Shown here piece after piece: positions 1 through 6,273 of a stretch of DNA of 11,954 nucleotides. The stretch covers positions 25,341-37,294 of the forward strand of contig NZLM01000066.1 in NCBI GenBank assembly GCA_002694245.1. Direction: 5' to 3'. This DNA is from Methanobacteriota archaeon. GTDB lineage: Archaea > Thermoplasmatota > Poseidoniia > Poseidoniales > Poseidoniaceae. Under the pieces are notes generated by a model. It saw only the letters and a list, made by a program, of their open reading frames with translations. It had not been told where the DNA came from and did not search any database. A program made the position numbers and the translations under genes. Numbering within the stretch: the first letter of the stretch is position 1; each line of letters begins with the position of its first letter.

Positions 1-2166
1 CTTGCTTGGTTTAAGGAAGATATGGATGGCGATGGAATGCTGAACGGACCTTCAGACTGGGACACTGACGGAGATGGTATGCCAGACGGATTTGAATTCT
101 GTTATTCACACATACAAGAGCATCCAAATACCGGTACAGCTGTTGCAGCAAGCCAATTACTTGACCCAGCAAATAATTCAGATGGATACGGTGATTGGGA
201 TGAAGACGGTATGAATAATATCGAAGAATACCAAGTAGCCTTCACATTTGGTGAAGAAAAATTCACCTCTCCCTGGCACGCTGATACTGATGAAGACCAA
301 ATGCCAGATGGATGGGAAGCAACTAATGGATTAGACCCAAGAGACGGTTCAAACGGGGATTTGGACTCAGATCGAGATGGATATGATGCTGACGGAGACG
401 GGTCAGTAATGTTCTCTACATTGGAAAATGTTGCACTGGTTGTAGCAATCGATGTTGAATTGGATGATTGGGTAACCGCTAACGAGACAGTCGCCCGTGC
501 AAGAATAACTTTGTCCGGTGGTAATCAACAAGTTGTTCCATTAGTTGCTCCAGTTGATGGTTATGTATATTCAATCAACGTGGAAGTTGGAGACACTATC
601 GAAAGCAGACTCGATGTTTGGATTGAGATTGTTGAACTGGATGAAATGTTCACCAATCTAATGGAATACAATGCAAGAGATTCTGACGGTGATGGCATCA
701 TTGATGGTAGGTCTACTGACCCACTAAACCCGGATACAGATGGAGACGGGCTGAAGGATGGTATCGAAGTCATTGGATGGGACATACTAGTAGTAAATCG
801 TGGCGTTCAAACTGTTAGAGTGACTTCTGACCCAGGCCTTTGGGACACAGATGAGGATGGACTTTCAGACTACAAGGAATTCTATGACGTCTGCGACACA
901 GGATCCAACGCATCCAATGCAGATACAGATGGAGATGGCTTAGGTGATCAAGCCGAAGCCCTGAATGGATTTTCTTGGTATGGAGAAGAGTATTTCACGA
1001 GTCCATGTATGTACGACACAGATAATGATGGCCTAGAGGATGGAGAAGAGGTAATCCTTGGACAGGACAATTTCTTGACCCATGCAAACAACTCAGACAC
1101 AGATGATGATGGACTTATTGATGGGAATGAAGTTTTATTCGTACCTAGACCATTCCAAAACCCCACGAATCCACTAATCAATGACACAGACAGTGATGGC
1201 ATGTTAGATGGTTGGGAGATGCAGGTTGAGTCTGTTGAAGACAATTCAAAATCACACTCGCTTTGGGTTGCAACCGACTTGTGGCTACCGCCAGGCTGTG
1301 ACTCGATGATCGAGTGTGGACTTGATGAGGGTGGATACGTCTGGAAGAACTGGTTAGGTGGATTCATTCTTGAAAAGAAATACGAAGTTTACGAAATGAA
1401 TCTAACGAATTTTGCAGTTCCTATGAACTCTCTTTGTAGCTGTAATGGTCGATGGGCGCTAGACCCTTCAGAGGGATCGATGAAAGACGATACATACGAC
1501 ATCGATAACGATACCCTAGCAAATGGTGCTGAAGCACCGGATAGATGGGACACAAATCCTGTAGATGATGACACCGATGGTGATCTGCTGCCTGATGGTT
1601 GGGAAGTCAAGTACTCAGAGCAAGCGCTAATACTCGGTCTTGTTGACAACTCCACATACAGTGCAAGTGGTGCAAGAGGTGTAATGGACCCTGCGCTCAA
1701 AGATTCAGACGGTAACGGAATTGATGACGGAATGGAAGACCCAGACAAGGATGGTCTTAACCGGACTGGACTGATAGCGAAATACTGTCCATCTTACAAC
1801 GACCCTCAATCCAGTAATTGCCACATAGATCCCGATAGTCCTGATGGCAAAGCATTCTACGATAACTTAGAGAATTATACCAGCTATGAGGAATTTGTTA
1901 ACGGTACAAATCCAATAACCAATGACACAGATGGAGATGAATGGGACGATGGACCAGAGGTTTACTACCAAGATCATGATGATGATGGAATGGCAACAGG
2001 CTGGGAATATTACTTCAACTTCGATCCTTATGACAATGCTGATAGAATGGTAGACACCGATGGAGATGGTCACATAAATTATTGTGAATACAAGTGGGAT
2101 ACTAATCCAAGAGATATCAATAGCTTCCCAGGACAAGGCCAGTTATGCAATGCGTTTGAGGAGTAA
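1..2166 (+). CDS. Secreted calcium-repeat (thrombospondin type 3-like) protein, 5' partial
   Basis: The frame is open from base 1, so the start lies upstream and the ATG at base 22 is very unlikely to be the true start. The 721 visible residues are dominated by about 18 Asp-rich repeats of the form DTDGDGLxDGxE, often preceded by a TNP or TDP turn. These are the signature of TSP3-like calcium-binding stalks on secreted proteins. Two stretches interrupt them. Counting the Met at base 22 as residue 1, residues 129-217 are beta-rich and include a biotinyl/lipoyl-like segment, and residues 400-490 are aromatic and Cys-containing (CSCNGRW). No C-terminal anchor or sorting helix is visible; the protein ends LCNAFEE. 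The signal peptide, if any, is outside the window. The next gene starts 3 bases downstream and encodes a membrane-anchored surface protein, so the two may act together at the cell surface. An adhesin, a matrix protein or the stalk of a larger enzyme are all possible. No catalytic motif was recognised. Confidence 0.85.
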   Translation, partial: LAWFKEDMDGDGMLNGPSDWDTDGDGMPDGFEFCYSHIQEHPNTGTAVAASQLLDPANNSDGYGDWDEDGMNNIEEYQVAFTFGEEKFTSPWHADTDEDQMPDGWEATNGLDPRDGSNGDLDSDRDGYDADGDGSVMFSTLENVALVVAIDVELDDWVTANETVARARITLSGGNQQVVPLVAPVDGYVYSINVEVGDTIESRLDVWIEIVELDEMFTNLMEYNARDSDGDGIIDGRSTDPLNPDTDGDGLKDGIEVIGWDILVVNRGVQTVRVTSDPGLWDTDEDGLSDYKEFYDVCDTGSNASNADTDGDGLGDQAEALNGFSWYGEEYFTSPCMYDTDNDGLEDGEEVILGQDNFLTHANNSDTDDDGLIDGNEVLFVPRPFQNPTNPLINDTDSDGMLDGWEMQVESVEDNSKSHSLWVATDLWLPPGCDSMIECGLDEGGYVWKNWLGGFILEKKYEVYEMNLTNFAVPMNSLCSCNGRWALDPSEGSMKDDTYDIDNDTLANGAEAPDRWDTNPVDDDTDGDLLPDGWEVKYSEQALILGLVDNSTYSASGARGVMDPALKDSDGNGIDDGMEDPDKDGLNRTGLIAKYCPSYNDPQSSNCHIDPDSPDGKAFYDNLENYTSYEEFVNGTNPITNDTDGDEWDDGPEVYYQDHDDDGMATGWEYYFNFDPYDNADRMVDTDGDGHINYCEYKWDTNPRDINSFPGQGQLCNAFEE
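22..2127 (+). repeat. Array of DxDxDG calcium-binding repeats within the first gene
   Basis: About 18 copies of an Asp-rich loop (DxDxDG followed by xxDGxE) are spread along the coding sequence. The densest run is at roughly bases 680-1220, with repeats every 20-40 residues. In DNA this appears as recurring gayacngaygrngatgg words. The copies differ in spacing and codon choice, so this is an old protein-level repeat and not a recent DNA duplication. The array is broken by non-repeat inserts at about 406-672 and 1219-1491. Confidence 0.8.
2158..2163 (+). promoter_or_regulatory. Ribosome binding site for the PKD-like gene
   Basis: GAGGAG lies at the extreme end of the upstream coding sequence, 6 bases before the ATG at 2170. 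It supports that start and suggests translation coupled to the upstream gene, whose TAA lies between the motif and the ATG. Most other starts in the window lack so clear a motif. Confidence 0.5.
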
Positions 2167-2169
2167 TCA

Positions 2170-3711
2170 ATGGCACCAGCACAGAAGACAATTTTTGTAA
2201 TTGCTTCTCTGTTGTTGTTGTCAGTTCCAAATACGGTTGGCTATGAAACATCGAATTACAATAGCAATATACTCACTAGTCAAATGGAAAACGGATTGTG
2301 GATTAATGACACAATCAATATCAACGGGTCAACAACTCTAGACCCAACTTCAGTTGATTGGGTTTTGTATGACGTAACGGACCCTTATTCTGAGTGGGAA
2401 ATCTTGCGGGAGGGTCACTTCTTTACTTCTGTAACACCAGTTTCCGATGATTTGTGGACATGGGAATTGGAGATCGGTGTTGACCAAGTGAATTGTACAT
2501 GTTGGTTAGAAATTGGACAACCGAATGGCTTGTCAAAGGAATTTATGCATAGAATTATTTTCATAGGAGTCGGACCACATAACCCAGTCCTATCCCCTCT
2601 TCATGAAGCATCAGTTATTGTAGACCAACCGATTGATATCTCGGCAGTAGGAATATTGTCTAGTGGAGATATAATTGATTCTCAAATATTGGCTACATGG
2701 TGTTATGCTCCTCAAAACGCTTGCATTGGGAATTCGTCATCTGCCGAATTAGAAATTAGTTGGGACAACCAAACAGGTGAAAATGTAGCGAATATTGAGA
2801 TAGACCCTGAACTTTTCTCAATGACGGATGGAGCATGGAAATTTACTTACACTCTTCAAGGTCCTTCATTACTTCAATCACCTCCTATTCACCTCAGAGT
2901 GTATGTTGACAACACCGATCCCGTTGTTTCACTAATATGTCCAGAAGAAGCAATGGAGGGTGAACAAGTACTCGTTGATGGAAGCGGCTCTAGTGACGGT
3001 GTATGGGGTAACAATTTGCAGTCTATTTGGTATGTCACAGACCCATCAGGGTACACTTGGGTTGAATCTGGTGATGGCTCATCAGGATTGTTGCTGGACT
3101 TCGAACCGGATTTATCGGGTTACTACACTGTAAAACTTGACGTAATTGATACTGTGGGCAGAATGGCAAGTAATTCTGTGAATATATCTGTCAGTAACAT
3201 AGCTCCTCAAATACAACTTAGCATGGAAAACTCACTCATAATAAACCCAGATTCTTGGCAATTTACTGAGGGTGAGGAAATAAATCTGCACCCAAATATC
3301 ATAGAAACCGGGAGAGATGGAGAGGTCATAAACATAGAGTGGACTGTTAACGATGAATTCTTTTCATCAGACACAAACATTTCGATTTCAGATATCGGTA
3401 TTGGAATTCACACTGTAAAATTGGTTGTGACTGATGATGATGGAGATTTTGCTGAACATGAAATTGTCCTTACTGTTAATGCAAAAGCCGAATCAAATGC
3501 CCAAGACATAAATTATGCTGCAATACTAATACTAATTTTGGTTCTTGTAATTACTTTATTCAGCGTAAGAAACAAAACCGCATCAAAAGGTGAAATCAAT
3601 CAGGTTCCAAAATGGTCAAGTAAAACTCGAGCAGAAGAGAAGGATAAATCCGAAACAGAAAAAGAAAGCCTGTTGTGGGATGAAGAAGAATTTAGTGAAA
3701 GAAATGAATAG
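2170..3711 (+). CDS. Membrane-anchored surface protein with PKD-like domains
   Basis: This 513-residue protein has type I membrane topology. Residues 1-24 form a Sec signal peptide, with a hydrophobic core (FVIASLLLLSV) after a Lys. Residues 25-245 are beta-rich, with two nearby pairs of Cys (109/111 and 178/185). Residues about 247-343 and 345-437 look like two PKD/Ig-like domains: the first has VDGSGSSDG and YYTVKLDVIDTVG, the second HTVKLVVTDDDGDF. Residues about 449-466 form one transmembrane helix, followed by Arg/Lys and a charged tail of about 47 residues that should be cytoplasmic. Several N-x-S/T sequons (for example at Asn46, 52, 108, 188, 338 and 403) make N-glycosylation plausible. 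The start is supported by GAGGAG 6 bases upstream. It sits 3 bases after the calcium-repeat gene and 9 before pepP. PKD domains usually mediate protein or glycan contacts. No enzymatic motif is seen, so a receptor, scaffold or cell-wall role is only inference. Confidence 0.85.
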   Translation: MAPAQKTIFVIASLLLLSVPNTVGYETSNYNSNILTSQMENGLWINDTININGSTTLDPTSVDWVLYDVTDPYSEWEILREGHFFTSVTPVSDDLWTWELEIGVDQVNCTCWLEIGQPNGLSKEFMHRIIFIGVGPHNPVLSPLHEASVIVDQPIDISAVGILSSGDIIDSQILATWCYAPQNACIGNSSSAELEISWDNQTGENVANIEIDPELFSMTDGAWKFTYTLQGPSLLQSPPIHLRVYVDNTDPVVSLICPEEAMEGEQVLVDGSGSSDGVWGNNLQSIWYVTDPSGYTWVESGDGSSGLLLDFEPDLSGYYTVKLDVIDTVGRMASNSVNISVSNIAPQIQLSMENSLIINPDSWQFTEGEEINLHPNIIETGRDGEVINIEWTVNDEFFSSDTNISISDIGIGIHTVKLVVTDDDGDFAEHEIVLTVNAKAESNAQDINYAAILILILVLVITLFSVRNKTASKGEINQVPKWSSKTRAEEKDKSETEKESLLWDEEEFSERNE

Positions 3712-3720
3712 TTAGTCCTC

Positions 3721-5097
3721 ATGCAGAGTATCATGTGGGATAGCACATTACGGTCTATTGGCGACGAGCCTTCACCAATTGGGGAAGAGGAATACTACGC
3801 CAGACAAAGGAGATTATTTTCTCAACTTCGTCCAGGTGATTTACTGATTGTCACGGCGCCACATGAGTCTACTAGATCAAACGATGTTCATTATCCCTAT
3901 CGAACAAGCAGCGAAATGTTGTATCTTTGTGGTTGGGAGGACCCAGAGGCAGTGTTTGTTGCTTTTAATTCTGGAGAGGATTGGGTAACAAGTCTTTTTG
4001 TTCAACCAAAGGATGTATTGATGGAAATCTGGGAAGGAAGGAGACCTGGAGTTGATGGTGCCAAAAATGGATGGCCAGTTGATGAGGCCTATTCCCACAA
4101 AGAATTAGATGAGCGACTAGCTAGGATGTTAATTCAAAGTAAGCGTGTTTTTGTTAAGTTGGGAGTGGATTCTGATGTTGACAAACTCGTTGATTATGAG
4201 ATAAAATCAAACTCTCGTGAAAGGCAGAAATTAGGTATTGGACCTGTAAGCATTGTTGACCCTTCTCGTATGATTAATGAACTAAGGTTAAGGAAATCTG
4301 ATGCTGAAATAGCGCTGATGCGGCATTCTGCAAAAATTGCTAGCCAAGCACACATACAAGCCATGGCAAATACAAGACCTGGAGTTGGAGAGTGGCAGTT
4401 AGAAGGCATCATCGAGGGTGTTTTCAAGTATTGCAAAACCTCAGGAATTGCATACCCAAGCATAATTGGTAGTGGAGAAAACGCTACCATTCTTCATTAT
4501 ACTGTTAACAATGATACATGTAATGACGGAGAAGTAATACTCATCGATGCTGGTTGTGAGTACAAAGGTTATGCTTCAGATATAACTCGATCATGGCCTG
4601 TAAATGGTAAGTTTTCAGAGGCACAGGCTGAAATTTATGATATTGTATTGAAATCACAACTTGCAGCAATCGATGCATGTCGTGTCGGTAACCCATATGA
4701 TGCACCACACCAAGCAGCGAGAAGAGTTCTTGCTGAGGGACTAATTGATCTAGGAGTAATAACACAATCCTTGGATGAAGCGCTTGAGAGCAATGGTGAG
4801 CTAAACAAGTGGTACATGCACAATACTGGCCACTGGCTGGGTATTGATGTACACGATGTTGGCGTATACAGACCAGATGGAGAGCCAAGGTTATTCGAAG
4901 AAGGAATGGTGATTACAGTTGAGCCAGGTTTGTACTTTGGAGCATGGCGTCCAGATGTGGAATGCCCGGAAAGATATTCCAATATTGGAATAAGAATAGA
5001 GGATGACGTTTTGATAACTTCTAGTGGCCCTGATGTACTTTCTAGTGACTGTCCGAAAACAATTGCTAATATCGAAGCGATTGTTGGGTCTGCTTGA
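3721..5097 (+). CDS. pepP: Xaa-Pro aminopeptidase (aminopeptidase P, M24B family)
   Basis: This 458-residue enzyme should remove the N-terminal residue from peptides whose second residue is proline, using a dinuclear metal centre, probably Mn. No signal peptide is present, so it is cytosolic. The aminopeptidase P N-terminal domain covers about residues 20-170 and has the family phrase TRSNDVHYPYRTSSEMLYL. The pita-bread catalytic domain follows from about 190. All five expected metal ligands are present: Asp276 (LIDAG), Asp287 (SDITRSWP), His371 (GHWLGIDVHDVG), Glu401 (TVEPGLY) and Glu427 (GIRIEDD). His259 and His378 match the substrate-side histidines. Length and motifs closely follow bacterial PepP (Escherichia coli type) and not the shorter archaeal prolidases, which suggests an origin in bacteria. 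The start at 3721 has no clear ribosome site, and Met5 at 3733 is an alternative. It probably helps recycle proline-containing peptides taken up from degraded protein. Confidence 0.95.
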   Translation: MQSIMWDSTLRSIGDEPSPIGEEEYYARQRRLFSQLRPGDLLIVTAPHESTRSNDVHYPYRTSSEMLYLCGWEDPEAVFVAFNSGEDWVTSLFVQPKDVLMEIWEGRRPGVDGAKNGWPVDEAYSHKELDERLARMLIQSKRVFVKLGVDSDVDKLVDYEIKSNSRERQKLGIGPVSIVDPSRMINELRLRKSDAEIALMRHSAKIASQAHIQAMANTRPGVGEWQLEGIIEGVFKYCKTSGIAYPSIIGSGENATILHYTVNNDTCNDGEVILIDAGCEYKGYASDITRSWPVNGKFSEAQAEIYDIVLKSQLAAIDACRVGNPYDAPHQAARRVLAEGLIDLGVITQSLDEALESNGELNKWYMHNTGHWLGIDVHDVGVYRPDGEPRLFEEGMVITVEPGLYFGAWRPDVECPERYSNIGIRIEDDVLITSSGPDVLSSDCPKTIANIEAIVGSA

Positions 5098-5106
5098 GTG
5101 GACACT

Positions 5107-6273
5107 ATGTCTTGGAGTGAGATACTATCATCACACATGCAAGCAAACACTCGTTTGAGTCCCGAGGATGCTATCATTTTGTACAATGATGCACCTCTTC
5201 ACTCACTTCGTACCGCAGCAAATAAACGAAGAAAGCAAATTAATGGTAATCAAGAGGTTACCTATTTGATTGATAGGAATATCAATTATACAAATGTCTG
5301 CACTATCAACTGTCAGTTCTGTTCTTTTTACAGGCCCCCTGGACACGAAGAAACGTACACACAGACGGTTGAACAGATTAGCGCAAGGATCGACGAACTG
5401 GAAGAAATTGGTGGTGTGAGAATTCTAATGCAGGGTGGAGTAAATCCCGAATTAGGCATCGATTATTACACAGATCTAATCCACGAATTGAGAAATAGGC
5501 ACCCAACAATAGATTTGGACTGTTTCTCTCCGATAGAAATCGAGGGAATTGCTGATGTTACTGGTCTGACTACACTACAAGTGCTGGAGCATTTACAGAA
5601 GGCAGGAATGCATGGTTTGCCTGGAGGAGGTGCTGAAATGCTTGTTGACAATATAAGGAAAGATGTATCACCAAAAAAAGGGTCACCGGATAATTGGTTG
5701 AGAGTGATGTCCGAGGCCCAATCTTTGGGTATGACAACTAGCGCAACCAACGTTTTCGGTTTTGGAGAGTCAAATGCAGACCGAGTAGAACACATGCGTA
5801 GAATAAGAGATTTGCAGGATGAAAGTATTGCAAAGTTTGGAAACGGATTCACATCATTTATCGCTTGGCCAGTTCAACTTGAGAACAATACATACGGAAA
5901 GAGAAATCGAGGTAGAAATAGATTCGAACTGGGTGCAGGACCAAGTGAATATTTACGTCATGTAGCGATATCAAGACTATTCTTTGATAATATTGAGCAC
6001 ATACAAGCATCATGGCCAACGATGGGTCTCTCTGTAGCTCAAATGGCATTGCTTGGTGGTGCAGATGATGCAGGCTCAACAATGATGGAGGAAAACGTTG
6101 TTTCAGCATCCGGAACCGAGAAGATGTCGGCTAGCGAAAATGAGTTACAAGATGCAATAGTTCGTGCAGGTTTTGTTCCTAGAAGAAGAAACTCAAGGTA
6201 TGAATTACTTGATACACCAGAACCAAACACAAAACTAGAGAGACTCGTTGCTCCACCACCAGCTCAATTTTGA
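5107..6273 (+). CDS. mqnC: Cyclic dehypoxanthinyl futalosine synthase (radical SAM, MqnC)
   Basis: MqnC cyclises dehypoxanthine futalosine in the futalosine route to menaquinone. It uses a 4Fe-4S cluster and S-adenosylmethionine, in the cytosol. The radical SAM cluster motif CTINCQFC (CxxxCxxC) follows the family phrase RNINYTNV, and FYRPPG comes directly after it. Further family landmarks are ILMQGGVNPEL, LPGGGAEMLVD, SPKK, NIQASWPTMG (here HIQASW) and GSTMMEENVV near the C-terminus. The FYRP and GSTMMEENVV phrases favour MqnC over the related CofH, CofG and MqnE. The length (388 residues) is normal, with a slightly longer Arg- and Pro-rich tail. ATG 5107 is preferred, with GAGTGG 5 bases before it. 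A GTG at 5098 directly abutting the pepP stop would add three residues. No other mqn gene is in the window. Its 3' end overlaps the convergent lipoprotein gene by 10 bases. Confidence 0.9.
   Translation: MSWSEILSSHMQANTRLSPEDAIILYNDAPLHSLRTAANKRRKQINGNQEVTYLIDRNINYTNVCTINCQFCSFYRPPGHEETYTQTVEQISARIDELEEIGGVRILMQGGVNPELGIDYYTDLIHELRNRHPTIDLDCFSPIEIEGIADVTGLTTLQVLEHLQKAGMHGLPGGGAEMLVDNIRKDVSPKKGSPDNWLRVMSEAQSLGMTTSATNVFGFGESNADRVEHMRRIRDLQDESIAKFGNGFTSFIAWPVQLENNTYGKRNRGRNRFELGAGPSEYLRHVAISRLFFDNIEHIQASWPTMGLSVAQMALLGGADDAGSTMMEENVVSASGTEKMSASENELQDAIVRAGFVPRRRNSRYELLDTPEPNTKLERLVAPPPAQF

Noticed and set aside
1301..1315. Perfect 7+1+7 palindrome ACTCGAT-G-ATCGAGT
   Set aside because: It lies deep inside coding sequence (residues CDSMIEC), is not repeated elsewhere in the window, and can arise by chance.
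948..1367. Long minus-strand open frames inside the first gene (also 561-785 and 1389-1748)
   Set aside because: Ser/Pro-rich shadow translations of the Asp-rich repeats on the opposite strand, with no domain or start signal.
4635..5186. A 183-residue minus-strand open frame opposite pepP and mqnC
   Set aside because: It is antisense to two genes with clear enzyme motifs, and its translation resembles no family.
5107..6273. CofH/CofG (F420 synthesis) or MqnE as the identity of the radical SAM gene
   Set aside because: The FYRPPG segment after the cluster motif and the GSTMMEENVV phrase are typical of MqnC.
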